A stretch of DNA of 64,000 nucleotides from Chondrus crispus. Lineage: Eukaryota > Rhodophyta > Florideophyceae > Gigartinales > Gigartinaceae. Below the pieces are notes generated by a model, which searched no databases, was not told the DNA's origin, and saw nothing but the letters and a program-made list of their open reading frames with translations. Position numbers and translations under genes: made by a program. Shown here piece after piece: positions 20,528 through 33,600 of this stretch (positions are counted from its first letter, which is position 1; each line of letters starts with the position of its first letter). The stretch is from assembly GCF_000350225.1 (NCBI RefSeq), contig NW_005178579.1:110620-174619 (forward strand). The letters run 5' to 3'.

Positions 20528-23500
20528 TTACCGTTCCGATCCTACACGTGTAGCCGGCGGGGTACTACTGTACTCCGCACCAGCTGTCAGCTGTAAATAT
20601 AACTCCTCACGGATCTGCTCGCACTTACAGCCCAACATACTGTACGCCGGGGCGGCAACGGTCGTGCCGTCGCCTTCGCGCGGTTGTACTACAAGTCCGG
20701 TGCTGCTCTCATCGACTCCTACCTTTTCGATGCATACAAAGGCCCCATATTTCTCTTTCAAATCCGTCGCAGCCCCAACAGTTGAAACGGAAGTCATTGT
20801 TTTCACCTCGACCAGCATGACCACAATTGTATCGTCTTCGTCAGTGGCAGCTATTACAGGATCCGCCTGATCCTGTAATAGCTGCCACTGACGACAGCCC
20901 TGAGGGCTGTCAGCAATAATTGAGGTCGACTTGCTTTCTACCAGCCCGACGCAGCGCATGTGTCTGATGACACATCGCCTGCCACTCTCCTTCACAAAAA
21001 CAGAGGAACCAAACGGCCGGGCATATGCAGCTTCCTGTCTAAGCAAGAATTCTCTGAGCGCTTGCAATACTTTCATCTCATTTCGGCTGCCTTCCCGCAT
21101 GCCCATTGTAGTCACAAGAGGTTTCATAACTCAAGCGCCGACTGAAGCCTCTCTTAGAGCCTCGCATACCACGTTCTTCGCCTCTACCAGAAACACTACC
21201 TCCGGGCGCTGTTCATCTGTAGTACCTTCCAGATTAATTGTGCCGTTCCGTACCTCCAATTGCGTTTGAAGCAACGCCGCGACGAGCTGTGCTTTCGAGG
21301 CACGGGCATCACGCTGCCTCTCGAAGGCCCCAAGGAGTCGCTGCAGCTCAGTCTTATTCAGCGAGTTTATCTTACTTGCCGAGTTGCGGGCATTTTGCTG
21401 AGATAGATCCCGCCGCGAGTTCTGCTGCGTCAAAACTTGCTTACGAAAACCCATCACATGCATCAGAGAATCACGAAGCTCCCTCATGCACTGCTCGGCA
21501 TCTGAAATATCTACAGGCAGCATATCTTCCCCTGCTGTTATTCTAATACCTGCCAACTTGGAGGCGAGCCCCTTCATGTGCTTGTCGAAGTCACGAGCTA
21601 TGGCGCTCAAAAAGCTGTGACCAGTGCGAGACGTGAAGCGAAATGCACGAAGTAAAAACCGAACAGGATCCTCAGACTGTAAGTATGTGAGCACTGTAAC
21701 CCGACGCAGAAATTGGTCCACAGCAACATTTTCAGTACTCCTCATCCTTGTCGCACGAGTCTCGCACTGCCCTTCCCTTAAATTCTCGCGACTTTCGTCG
21801 TAAACCTGCAGACTATCTTCCACCCTCACAATAACGTCGGGGGATCTGAATGTCTCTTTCAGAAAAACAGTAAAACAGCGTGAGGGGAAAACCGAGGCGT
21901 TGTTGTGAACCATGGCCGCAATTAGGCCTGAACAGCTCTCTCTATAGAGGCGAGCCTCTACCGCTCGCATATGTCTGTTCGATTCAGACCCTTTCAAACG
22001 AGCTGAGAAGACAGCCCTACAACCCTTTTCAGATACGACCATCCCGCGATGGCGACGAGATATTGGTCCGTCACCGAAGACGTACGGGAACCAAAGGTCA
22101 CGTTTGTGCCTGCCAATGAGGCTCGCACCAAGAACATTTGACACAAAAGCAATGCTTTCTTTTGAATTGTTTCCTCTGTCAGCGGCTACAATCACGTCCG
22201 GCATTGGCCTCAGAGCCTCAGTTGTAGAGGCCCATTGTAAAAGTAGCATTAAATGCTCCCAAGTGTGCAATAGTTTCTCTCCAGTCCTCGTAAAATGACA
22301 GGCGATGACGAAAGGGTTTAACGCGGAACACATAGCAGTGCCTACAGGTCCGAGCCCCTTTTTCGGATTGTTGTGCTGCTGGAGGTATGTGAGCTCAGTT
22401 ACCGCGCGAGACCCATCCTTAAATGGTCATCGTCCGAAGATAATACGGTCGCGTTAGGTATATATAATAGCTCGCGGTTTATCGCAGCGGTTTCAGCCTC
22501 AACTTCCGTTATCATAGATGTAGTTCTATTTGCGCTGCGGCACCAGCCAGTTGCGGAGTAATCATGTGCACTGCGTGGGTCTTTTGATCCGCTAAGGGCA
22601 GCCCAGACTTCGTGGTAGCCCTCGGAGGATAGACTCATCTGGAAGAAGTTCTCGCTCTCTTGTTCATCACAAACTGTTGTTGGAGATTCGTTGTATGACG
22701 CGCATAGGGTGTGCAATATCACTAGACCGAGAAATTCGTTCGCAGTTGTGGACTTCTTTCCCTGCTGGTGAAGTGCACGGTTTGCGAAGCACCGCAGTTT
22801 CTCGAGTAAGCAGTCAGACAGAAACGTCTGCACGCAGCTGAGGGGAGTGATAGTGATATTTTCATGAGAGGGCTGCGTCGTCCGACTAGCCTTTGACGCA
22901 ATGTCGGCGATTACATTGTCAAGTACAGAATTTGCTTCCACAAGAATCCTCCTTTCCAAGACGTCGTTTACGTCATCAATCCGCACTGTAACACCGCAGA
23001 ATGGACTATCAAAAGACCAATTTGGAAGTCCTTTTTGCTGAGCCTCTGCGAGCTCGTGTAGCTCATTTTGTGACACAGCACTGTACAACACTCTATTTGG
23101 CTCCTCCAAGACGTCCGCCCATACACATCTGGTATAGCGTTCATCATCAAAGTTATAGAAGATACGGCTGTGAAGATCTTCGCAGAGGGCACTTCCAGAC
23201 TCAGAGCTACTTAGGTCAAAGTGATTTGATGCCTCGTTTGGAGGGAACAATGCATGAAGCTCTGAAAATGAAAGGTCACTGTTGGTTTCGGACATTTCGC
23301 TAGTGTCCTCGGAGCTGCCTGAAGAGCTGCTACCACATCCTTCCACAAGTTCCTGGGAAAAGCCGATATCACCTTAATCTAGAGAATTCTCTTCTTCGAT
23401 AGTTCCAAGGTGCCCCTCCGGTAACAGAGATTGCGCAGCGTGTGGAGAATACTGGGTGGCAGGCTGGGCGCCCTGAACTGCATGGACTTGAGACAATTCC

Positions 23501-23862
23501 TCATTGAGTGAAACATTCATATCTTCTGTGTGCCCAATGGCAGGTCCCGTCTCGTATCTCGTCGGATTTAGGGGAGGGGATTGGTCGGGCATTTTCGTTC
23601 TGTCTCCGAATAATAGCGACGTGTTTGAGGGAAAAGCAGAGTTTTCAGAAGGAACAATAGCCATTTGATCTGGAGTTGGCTGGGATGAAAAGAGAAGTTG
23701 CCGTGCGCATCGAGACTGAAGGCCAGTGGCTGGTGGTGCAGAAATTTCTGGAGACCCGATATCGTAAATGATCTCGTCTTCTGAGACAACACTGCGCCTG
23801 AACTCTGGGGAAACACTCACAACGCGTCTGGCACTATGCGGCGAAACACTGTCCATTCCCAC
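20528..23862 (-). pseudogene. Broken DDE transposase gene with possible PD-(D/E)XK-like C-terminal region
   Basis: Four open stretches run in order on the minus strand and look like one damaged gene: 23862-23374, 23346-22399, 22333-21131 and 21127-20528. The first two are in one frame, separated by a single TAA. The second and third are one base out of frame, and the skipped sequence reads sensibly as VTELTYLQQHNNPKKGLGPV. The third and fourth are in one frame, separated by TGA. Candidate catalytic acids are in SSDDDHLRMGL (about 22420-22440) and VAADRGNNSKES (Asp near 22180). The layout recalls an uncharacterised transposase family I associate with oomycete genomes. The last part has two LVE(A/V)K motifs such as VVMLVEVKTMT, compatible with a restriction-endonuclease-like (E-x-K) active site; that is tentative. 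A 25-nt-arm perfect palindrome lies inside it. Confidence 0.6.
20839..20911. repeat. Perfect 25-nt-arm palindrome inside the transposase, plus adjacent hairpin
   Basis: Arms 20839-20863 and 20869-20893 are exact reverse complements with a five-base loop. A second hairpin with 8-nt arms (20893-20900 and 20904-20911, loop TGA) follows at once. Both lie in the translated part of the degenerate transposase, without introducing a stop. Confidence 0.9.
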
Positions 23863-24809
23863 ATTAAGGTGACAGTCGACAAGGTAAGCGATCTAAACCT
23901 GCGCATATGGCCTGGATTTCAGGAGCAGATGTTTTGGAACATAAAGAGGCATAATATGCATCTTAGACACCGTTGTTGACTGTCAGGGGCACAAAATCGT
24001 GAGATGTAGGCTATTATTTGTGAGATGTAACCTGTGAAGAGGCACTAGATCTACGCCGGCGTGTGTAGTGTCCACGTCAACTAGCCAATCATCCCATTAT
24101 TGTGACGTTGAAGATCACGAGAGTGTCTGACACGAGCTTGTGCTCAAAAACATTTACAATTTTGTAGAACCCCAAAATCGTCTACACCAGCAGCACAGGG
24201 ATATGCGAGAAAAGATTGTTCTGTTCCATAGATTGATTGCAAAAACTGCCTTCCAGTTCTACAAAAACCGAACATTTATTACAACAACTGAATCCAGTTT
24301 TTGAAAAACTGGCATTACTTCCACACTTTCCCAATTTTGACTCATCCCCAATTTTGACTCATTTCACTTCAAATGCATACCGTTCGGCTGTTTGCCATAA
24401 CTACATGACACAATACACACTTATAGATAGCTTATGATCTGAGCTTTCAGTAAGATACAACTATTGATGCATAATACATAACGCAGAATGATTCTGCGAC
24501 GAAAATGTACAACAAAAGCAAACAGAGTGCGCGCCTTTTACAAAAATGAGCAAACGAATGGCATCAAGTTCTCTACCCTTCCTGCTGGGTTAAAAAGACA
24601 ATGGTGAAGTAAAGACGTACATCCTTCGGAAGGACATTTGCTCAAAATCTGCTGCCCTTGTTAATGTTTTCGATGTAAGCAGTGGTTTCCCGACAATTGA
24701 TAGCAGTCTGCACGTGCTTCTGAGAACCGAATACACAACACCACTGGCCAACATACATCACTGCACGTAGATATATTTAGGATCTGTCAGAGGATCTAGT
24801 TTCATCACC
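23863..24809. other. Spacer between two transposon remnants
   Basis: About 950 bp, AT-rich, without a recognised gene. A 15-bp unit (CCAATTTTGACTCAT) is directly repeated at about 24328-24361. No terminal inverted repeats for either neighbouring element could be identified by eye. Confidence 0.45.
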
Positions 24810-26512
24810 ATGCCTCCTATGAGACGCCAGACTGTGCCCATCAAAAAGCGACGAGAACGTGAGCTCAGAAACTTAATAAGCGCAAAGCGGCTGTCAAAAT
24901 GTTGAAGGCAAAAAGAAGAGGGTGAGTGCCACCAGTAATGCCACAGGAGTGGACAAAAGTATGGTTTCGAAGCTGAAATTGGCTCCAGATAAAAAATCAG
25001 GCGGAATTGGAAATTTTTCCAAACAGCTCGAGGGCTCAGGGAATGCAGCGTGCATTTTCAGACAAAAAGAACGTATGATTGTGGAGAAGTGCATATTTGC
25101 TGCTCGCCGAGGGTTCGCTCTCGATGATGAAAATCTCAAAATAATCATGTCCTGCATGGCACAAGATTGCAGAAGCACGGGATGGAAAGAGGAGTCCCCA
25201 GCGTCGGTACAGTGAGAAGTTCCCGATCGCTACATCTCTCGCAAACGTGTGGCAGTGCAGAGAACAAAGAGCTTGCCAAACTTAAGGGCGAAGATTTTGG
25301 TCACTGCAAGATTTACAAAGCCGCACTTCGTCTGGTTGAGGAGAGGCACCCAGATGTTTTCACTGATACTTTGAGGCTTTGGAATATGGATGAAACAACC
25401 GTCACTGCGGAGTATGGACGGATGAAGAAGATATTTTTCCCTGGTGCCTCGAACCACGGAGGATTTTGCGTTTCTACAATTGGATCAGGTGGCAGGAGGC
25501 ACATAAGCGCTGATATCGCCGGCCTCTCTCCCGGGGCTTGTCGCTCCTCCAATTAATATTGTGGCTGGGAAACGGGTCTTGAGCAACTGGTTGCTTCCAG
25601 TTAGTAATTCCAGGATAAAAATGGTTCACTTTCGCAGTTTGGAAAAATGGATGGATGCCGAGTGACTTTGTAATACAGCTTCAGATAAATGATCGATGGA
25701 CATGGAATTGATTATTATATTTTTGCAGCACATCGATTGCTTTGTGCGTAAACACTTGCCCAATTCTCTATCCTACGTCTTGCTTTTTGGACGGCCACGG
25801 GTCTCAAAGGGGAGTGTAACGGTTGAAATTTTACAAGGGTAAAAAATGCGAAGTTGTTCAAAGCCTGGCAACCACTTCGCATTTCTTACAACCATGTGAC
25901 CAGTTTATCAACAAGGTGTTTCATGAGACCATTAGATTGACGAGGGACTCATTTTGTGCAGAAGCGGTAACTGACACTAAAGCAGTCGGAATCCGTTTAA
26001 TGTGTGCTGTTCGTGGTCATCAAAATATAAAAACTCGACATGTGCAGGATTCTTGGAAAGCAACAGGTCATTGGCCGATGAATTATGAGTTTTCAGAGAC
26101 ACTACGTAGACAACCTGACATTCTAAAAGAGCCAGGCGACTTTGGGAAACAGAAGTTAAGCCACACTGGCCCGTGCTACAGTGTAAATACATTACGAAGG
26201 CGCACGTCTGATCACAATACTTTCGAAAGACTAGCGGAAATTGTTGACACGTCTCGCTCTAGGAGATTTTATGCACCATCTCGGGTTGTCCTGGAGAGGC
26301 AAAATGCCCCAGAAGATCAGCACACTGCCAACGATATGCTTATGGAATCGACGAGGCCACCAACGTTTCATAAAAATATTTCAGTAGCTGCCAAAAAGAA
26401 TGTAGTGCTCCCCTGCGGTGACCCGGCTCAGTATCTCGCTCATACAGATGTGATGGAGCTTAGGGAAGTCAATTGCCAGATAAATAGAAGGAAAACATCG
26501 CAAAGGAACTGA
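24810..26512 (+). pseudogene. Degenerate pogo/CENP-B-like DDE transposase
   Basis: Fragments in several frames reconstruct the order of a pogo-type (DDE_1) transposase. A basic N-terminal segment starts at 24810, then a helix-turn-helix-like part GVDKSMVSKLKLAP (24940s). Next comes WNMDETTVT with the first catalytic Asp at 25389, CFLDGHGSQRG with the second at 25790, and TSHFLQPCDQF with the third acid at about 25898. These match the family blocks NxDExxx, xxDGHxSH and HTSHxLQPLD. In-frame stops (for example TAA at 25817-25819) and frameshifts make it inactive. The C-terminal part to 26512 stays open for 229 codons. Such transposases insert at TA; no ends or target duplication could be seen. 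Confidence 0.75.
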
Positions 26513-27284
26513 TTTGAAGTGCGCCAGTTCTGACAAAGAAAGCGTCACTTTGGGCAGAAGACTGATGAGGAAGGACGAATGATGCGCTAAATGGCGGCAA
26601 CTGTGAGTTGGATTTGTACCTACACGAGTGGTTGTACACTGGGCAGTGGTTGCGCTCTGGTCAAGCATTGGTAAAACCCAGCCATGATTTCAAAATCATA
26701 CAGTTTTTGAGGTTTCAAGCACCCATTAATGTTTCTCGCCTAGGGCCCAGGTGCAGATTTGCGCACGTAAGTTACATGTGGAAAAATCAGCGAAATTTTA
26801 TTGGAATCAGGGTTGATTTTTTACATCTAGAAAATGTGGACCAGGCCCTAGGCACCCCAAGGACCCCTGCAGCAACCGTTTAGACCGTGCCACCAATACG
26901 GACTAACCTCAAGGACTGTGACTGCTCCACTCTCTTTTGTTCCAGCACTTTAGTAATAGTGCACACTATATCGTCCAGGAGGGGCCTGTTGCATTTACGT
27001 CCGTCTGTACCGCCCCTTCATCAACCACGCAGAGTGATTCCCTTGCTTCGAAAGGTTTTCAGGCTGTTGTATCGTGAGTCGCACCCGCGGTTTGTCCTCT
27101 CCACTGGCTGGCAACCAAAACTCAGGTTGTTGTATTGGCTTCAGCGTGGTAAACTGATCACATTTCTTATAGGGGAAGGACGCCGAAGTAAAGTTCCTAT
27201 CGGGAGCTGGTTGGGGATACCCGAACAGATCTAAGTCACAGTTACTAACCCACTACATTGTCGGCTCGCCATCGACATCGAGAA
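26513..27284. other. Spacer upstream of the methyltransferase-SET gene
   Basis: About 770 bp. The open frames here begin at non-ATG codons and show no motif. If the downstream gene belongs to a transposon, its left end and promoter should be in this interval, but no inverted repeat matching sequence near 34.1-34.5 kb was found by eye. Confidence 0.4.
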
Positions 27285-30212
27285 ATGGTGAAGGCCGAAG
27301 ACCTCGGCTTGAAGTACTTCCCTCCTATTCGTTCCGCATACTTTAGGAGTAAGGGAGTCTCAGAAGAAGGAAGCGTGGCCTATTCGGAATTCTTGAAATG
27401 GATGAAGTCGAGAGAGGCACTCCAAATGCAGGCCGTAATGGATTTGTTGGCTGGATGTGGAGTTGAGGAAAGCAATGTCAGCGGTATCGAGAAGCTGAAA
27501 ACAAACTATGTAGATCAGGCTTATCGCGTATGCTGCTCGCTGAGGCTTGAGTCTACCTTTTGGCAGTCGTGCGTGGGACTATTATACGCTCGTACCTGAA
27601 CAGTATCGCAAGTACTCGTTGCTGGTCTCCTCTTTCTTTACTGCTCATAAGAGAGCGCCAAAAGCAGGTAAGGAAGGGTTTCGTTCCAGCTATTGCTACT
27701 CAGTTCGAGAGAATCTTCTTTCTCATATCTACAGTGCTTGCAGTGCAGGCAAGATATGGGCCTGAGAAGACAGCAAGAGACGGAGTACCAGACCTCCACC
27801 AAAGAAGAAATGCAACAAAGCAGCAGTCAAAGGCTTAGGCAGATCCGGTTTTCCCTCTTTCACTGTCACTAGAGAAGTAGGCCAGCACATCGGGTTTGCC
27901 ATTCAAAGCGTTATTCGAGCCCGGGACGTATTCGCGCATTCTGTTCACTTAAAATCAGCTGAGGTTATGGTGGCACCCTATATCTTGTTCACTGGCCAAA
28001 CATTTACGTTTCATGTCATCAAGAGAAGAGGAGAAGGTTTTGCTCCCTCTGTACAGAGTCGTTGTCTGAAGCCTTCAATGCAAGCGTCGTTGAGTTCTGA
28101 TCAAGTCAGCGCAGAAGCCTTCACTACGGAAGAACGTCTGTACGCAAACTTACGGGGAAGTAGCTGAGCTGTTTCTAGGAGACGTCAAATCAGTGGTGCT
28201 CTCTGACTCTCTGTACAGCAGGAAAGCGGGTGAGAAGATGGATGTGCTTCGCAAATTTCAGTCCGACCCAGTCAACGAATCTCTTCCGCCGAGGTTTAGA
28301 GAACTTGAAGAAGCTTGCGGGTCATCAATCAGGGGGTCCCTGCCTTCTCCACGCAGCGCTGCAGCTCCTCCGACGGTACCCAGTATCGAACAAAGGATCA
28401 TAAAGACCAGGCGACGTGAAATATTCTCTAACGATGACTCAAGTCGAGGTCCCACAGAAGTTCAACCCGTTTTTCAAGGAACTTCATATTCAAAATGTGG
28501 AGAAGTGTTCTTGGATGTCAAGGAATGCAATGGAGCGGAGAACTGCGAATGTTTCCCGGCTTGCGAAAGACTTCAAAGTGAAATGATGAAGTCTGCACGA
28601 GTCTATGAATGTTCCTTCGAGGATTTCCAATATATGGACAATTCTCTCTCACCATATGGAGGGTATGAGGGAGAAGTGCAGCTGCAGTTAACAGATCCTC
28701 CCTTCAATCACCGTCGAGAAAACGAACAGCCGAACTCAGAGCATGACTTCCTGAGCAAGAATCAGATGGAACAAGTTCCACAGTGCGCGAGCAAGTGGCT
28801 CCGTGATGGCGGTCACGCTTTCATATTTTGTTCTCCTGTACAGTTTCAGGACTGGTTCAAAGTGCTCCAGAGTGTAACAGAAGAGAATGAGGTAGTGTTC
28901 AACGTTGATCCATGTCCTGTAGTCATGGTTAAGGAGCCTGGTCATTACTTTGGTAATACTGGGAAGAAGACTACTGCCCTGCACTCTCTCTCCATGTGGG
29001 CTATTCATGCTACGAAGCGTGGCTTGAGCAATACAGAATCCTTTGAACTGGTCGACTACTCAGGTCATGGGCATATTTATTCTCGGTATCCAGGCTGGAC
29101 AAACGTCATTGATGGTGTCACAAGGCTTCTCCCAGGTGAGCTGCTTCGTACAAAATCTGTAAGTGATCCTACTCCGTCACGAGTAGTTCGTCCCGAGCAG
29201 AAAAAGCGTCCATTGCTGAAGGAGACCATCTGTAGGTTCTCCCTTCCAGGAACTACAGTACTGGATCTGTTCGGCCGGACTTACTCTTGTGGCTCGGCCT
29301 GTATCACTCTTCTGGTGCACCAGAAGTTTTTTGGGTTGTGAGCTTAAGGGAGATGTACACAGGACGGCCAAAAAAGCTCTCGTTGAATCATTTGACGGTG
29401 CTCTACTGGACAAGGACTGCGATGTGACTTCAACATCTGAACAAGTTCTGAGCGATGCAAGACTCGTGGTCTCCCATTCTCGTTATACTCGAAGGGACCC
29501 TGCTTGGGAGGCTCCAGTTGGTTTCCCAGGATTTCAGACATTTCCAGTCTAAATTACACGATTCATATCTGCTCTTTGGGACTTTCCGAACTTCGAGCTG
29601 AGATATGGGAAAGTACCGGTCTCTTCCTGGCCCAAATCTATGAAGGGATCGCTATGTAGTACTCTCAGCGATGTTCTTCTAGCTCTAGACTGCTCCCATT
29701 TGGGTGTGTTTGTTCAGAAGTCCATGATCCAGCACCACACCTCAGGAAATGGCCTATTCGCTTCGAGAACTTTTGTTAAGAATGAAATGGTCGGATACTA
29801 CTACGGAACTCTCGTATGCGACGAAATAAGCTCTCGTTCGCAGCGAACTAAGACTTACGGTGAAGATGGTATCCTCGGTGCAACTGTCAAGGACTTCACG
29901 ACATTCGGCTTGCAGATCCAGTTAAAAAATGGTGGCCATACCGTGGAAAGCGTAACAGTTCAGGAGGTATTCGTCGTCGCTAAGGATTTTTGTGCTTGCT
30001 CAAAGATCAACCACCCTAAGTATGAATTAGAAGACAAGGAAAAAGAGATGGCCGAAGCAGGATTAATCGCACCAAGGTAACCGAACGTAGCCTTTGCTAC
30101 AACTCGGGTGACCTCAGTCAATGACCTCAGCTTGCATATGGTGATCGAGGTGGTGGCAACTAGAGATATTGCTCCCGGAGAAGAGCTTTTTGTTTCTTAC
30201 AACAATAGTTAG
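27285..30212 (+). pseudogene. Beta-class N6/N4 DNA methyltransferase joined to a SET domain (broken)
   Basis: One gene appears to run from the ATG at 27285 to the TAG at 30212, with three frame changes (near 27570, 28170 and 29335) and three in-frame stops (27763, 29550, 30078). The first part is unrecognised apart from a lysine/arginine/proline-rich stretch near 27780-27810 that could be a nuclear localisation signal. The methyltransferase comes next. Motif IV, TDPPF, is at 28691-28705, and about 190 residues later, after the segment RPEQKKRPLLKETI, is motif I, VLDLFGRTYSCGSAC, at 29258-29302. Motif IV before motif I defines the beta class of amino-methyltransferases. After a T-run frameshift the same frame continues to a SET domain: SGNGLFASRTF, INHPKYE, NVAF and DIAPGEELFVSYNN. 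The glycine-rich SAM loop looks altered (Arg and Tyr where Gly or small residues are usual). The current copy is probably dead. Confidence 0.75.
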
Positions 30213-30679
30213 AAGTATAGTTTCTGTGAATAAACCTTTACTCATAGATACAACACACAACTGAATGTTTAAAGGTGCCTACAATTGGTTTCTTTTAAAT
30301 ACACCAAGTCTACGCACTTCGCGGACGATAAAACTCGTATCGGCCATATACCTGATAAACACCACCTTCCTGCAGGGTCGGTCTGTGTCGAACAAGGCGA
30401 CTTTCATCCCCAGCAGAGCAGGAACTTACATCTGTGGCGTCACTGGCACAATCCTTGCAGAGCCATGGCCCTCCGAACATTCTTGTGGAGTGGAATCAGA
30501 ATTCTCCCTGGTCTTGCCGTCTCAACCGTGAACAAACCGATTTCAGTCATCTTGCAGGTCACAACCAGGGCATATAACTCCGTACGATGCTTCTGAGACG
30601 ACCTTGAATCGTTCATGGTATTTTTTGTCTTAACCACGAAGATTGCACATGTCATCGAGAATGCTCGACGTGCATCACT
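30213..30679. other. Convergent 3' region between SET gene and transposase gene
   Basis: About 470 bp between the stop codon of the plus-strand methyltransferase-SET gene and the last in-frame codon of the minus-strand transposase. Short frames here show no motif. An AT-rich patch at 30230-30300 could hold a polyadenylation signal (AATAAA at 30230). Confidence 0.45.
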
Positions 30680-33600
30680 TCATACCACTACAGGGGCAGT
30701 GTCTACAATGTAATCATCCAATCTCAATAGATCTTTTTCAGAATAACAGGTAATGCTTTGTATAACATCACCAGGAACCGCTCTTACGATAGTTCTCTTC
30801 AGTATGTCAGTGTTTCCGTATGTTACGACCCACCGTGCCTCTCTGCACTCCGTAATCACGCACTCATTTCCTTCAACATTCGAGGTGATGTTCATGTCAA
30901 CATCTACGTATGTTTGCAGAAACTCCCTCGCATCCCTGTGACAATCGATCCTATTTATGGCTATCTCGATACACTTCCACGGCTCTAAAGACTTGCTTGA
31001 AGATATTAAAGAGGGCATCGGTTTCCTTCACGTCCTTAAAACGCGTAAAACCTGTTCTGGGAATGCTGCTTGAACCTGATTTCTCAGGCTTTCATATATT
31101 GGGGAGCACGATTCGGGACGACCAAGTAGGCAGAGCACAGATCTGCAGGCTTCATTCGTCCAATCGGAGATACTCTTTTTGACGTCTTGCAACTCAATAC
31201 CCAAGCGATTAGCCCAATCGTTTGAAATCGCATGCTCCATTGCTTGGAGCTGTGCGTTCTTGTTGTTGGACTTCATTATTCCACGCTTCATGTCTTGATG
31301 AGCCTTTTCGAGCACAAGTTCTTGTATAAACTGTGCACTTCCAAACGCCGGTAACGTAAATGTGTAGAACTCCAATAGCCGATGGACATTAGGCTTCTCT
31401 AACGATTGCTTCGCCTTTTGGGACCTCCGACAAAGGGCTGTTAGTTTCTCAACATACAAAATCGAACGTTTCTTGAGCGATAGACGGCGTTGAATTCCGC
31501 CTGATCGATTGTACACATGTACAGCATTCGGTCCGTCGATACATGCAACCGGATGAAACTGAGATCGGGAGACAAGTTCCTGGAAGTCCTGTAGCAGTTC
31601 GAGACATTGATTCACAGGTTTGTCCTCAGACTGTTCTGTCCCATCAGTAGTACAGTACAACTTCCAGGCACTCTTGAATGCTTGAGGTGCGATAAGGAGG
31701 ATAGAGTATATCGCCGAGATGCTCATGCTGTACACTTCCATTCTCTCGACATTCAAGAGACGGTTCTGGTAAACTATGGCTCCTGAAGCAAGGTTTTTCT
31801 TGCAAAAATCCTCCGCATCTCTTCTCACTTGTACCGGTACGTGTCTCAATGTACAATTGATAACATCCTGAGCCAAGCCAAGAAAAGAATGATCCGGAGC
31901 AATGATGCAGGACCGATAAGCATCAAATATGGCAGGAACTACAGGTATGCCTTCCGATGAACGAGGAACTACATCGCATACTTCTTTGAGAGCTACGCTC
32001 AGTTGACGTAACGCATTGAGGCTAGCTTCAAAATCTTCCGAACTCTCCATACCTGAACCTCTTAGTTCCTCCTTGGATATTCTCGTGTTACGGAGAACTT
32101 GAAGTCTCTCTTCGTTGCGATAAAAAGATGGATGATCACTAAGAACCTCTGTCGTGTACCCGTAAGCAGAACCCCCTCTGCCCGACTTGTCGTATCTTGC
32201 GAAGTAGCATAAGTGACATGTTACATTCGACGTGTGGCCGAGAATGTCAATTGTCTCCCATATCGCAGGATGGTCTGCAATGAACCCCACACAATCCAGG
32301 AACACAACGATTTCTTTCCCATCTGAATCCTTAGTTACAAAACCTTCCACACTGCCTTTCACAATGTCTCCAATAAATGAAGCCAGCACTTCATTCGTAG
32401 ATACACCCGGTGGAGTCAGACCTAGTCTTCTTATAGCCCCAATCGTTGTTCGTTCATCTGGGAATATACCCAGAGGCATCATATAGCAACCCCCCATACT
32501 TCCATTCTTCTCAACATGGGGAGTGAAGCCGTCCGAGTACAGGAAGAACCTGTAAACAAATTTCTTCTGGCCATCTGAAAGACGAGCTTCCAGAGGTGCT
32601 CGATTCCCATTCTGTTTTTCCTCGATCCCAACAAACAACTGATCGACATCTGCAACTACTTCATGTACTAGCCTCCAGAATATCTCCTTCGTATTTTTTG
32701 TAAACTTGCTCGCCAATGGCTGCCTTCATTGTATTTTTGAAGTCCAAATCACAGTTCATTCGTAAGTTTGTTCTGTTCCATGCTCTGAACACCACGTATG
32801 AAATCTGCGATGAATCATTATCTCTTGTAAGCATGGACACGGGTTCAACCCGAACTACGAGGTCTCCGACGCGAAAAGGGACGCTCTCCACATTACGAAG
32901 CATCTTCTTACTTCGTTTCTTCTTCTTCATCTTCGAACCTCTTGAGATCTCTTCAGTCCCATCTTTAGCGCTGTCTGCTTCAGATTCCAAGTCTTTGTCT
33001 AGAAATGTTGCAACAAACGTAGAATGGACGCTTCCACAAAATGAAATGACGCCTTCGTCTTCATTTGTTTCACCTTCAAGGCCACTTTGGCGAACACTTG
33101 TACGCATCGATGGGGAATCCTTTGCTTTGAATTTAAGCAAAAGCCCTTCCGCGATCGCCGATGAACCTCCCGATGTGTTGCGGATTCTGAAACGTTCGAT
33201 AATATTGCTCCTACACTTCACAATCGGTGCATCCTCCATAGTTCGGAAACATGGGAAGGGGCCGCCATCCAATTGGACAACTGCATCTTCTTGGTTCTCT
33301 CTTCGAATTCCGAGAATCTTCTGCACGGAATGAGTAGCCAGATCCATCTTAGCCCAGTCGCTTGGTTTCACTATCATCACAGGAGCTATCTCGTCTGACA
33401 GGAACGTTCCAATGCCCGACTTAGCACTACTCCTGCGAAAGTCTACTGCAAAAGTTCGAATCTCCGTCTTAACAAATGCATGTGTGCGAGCAGAAGGACG
33501 AATGCTTTTCTTAATGGTGGACGTGCTGGGGAGAGTTGAATCCTCCGACAGCCATTTCAAGAAAATGGAAAACATGTCGTAGGCTTCTTCCGAGAAGCGC

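Noticed and set aside
32661..32716. Overlap of two transposase frames considered as programmed frameshifting
   Set aside because: The overlap sits on a run of six A and no good slippery heptamer in the right phase was seen; a length change in the run is simpler.
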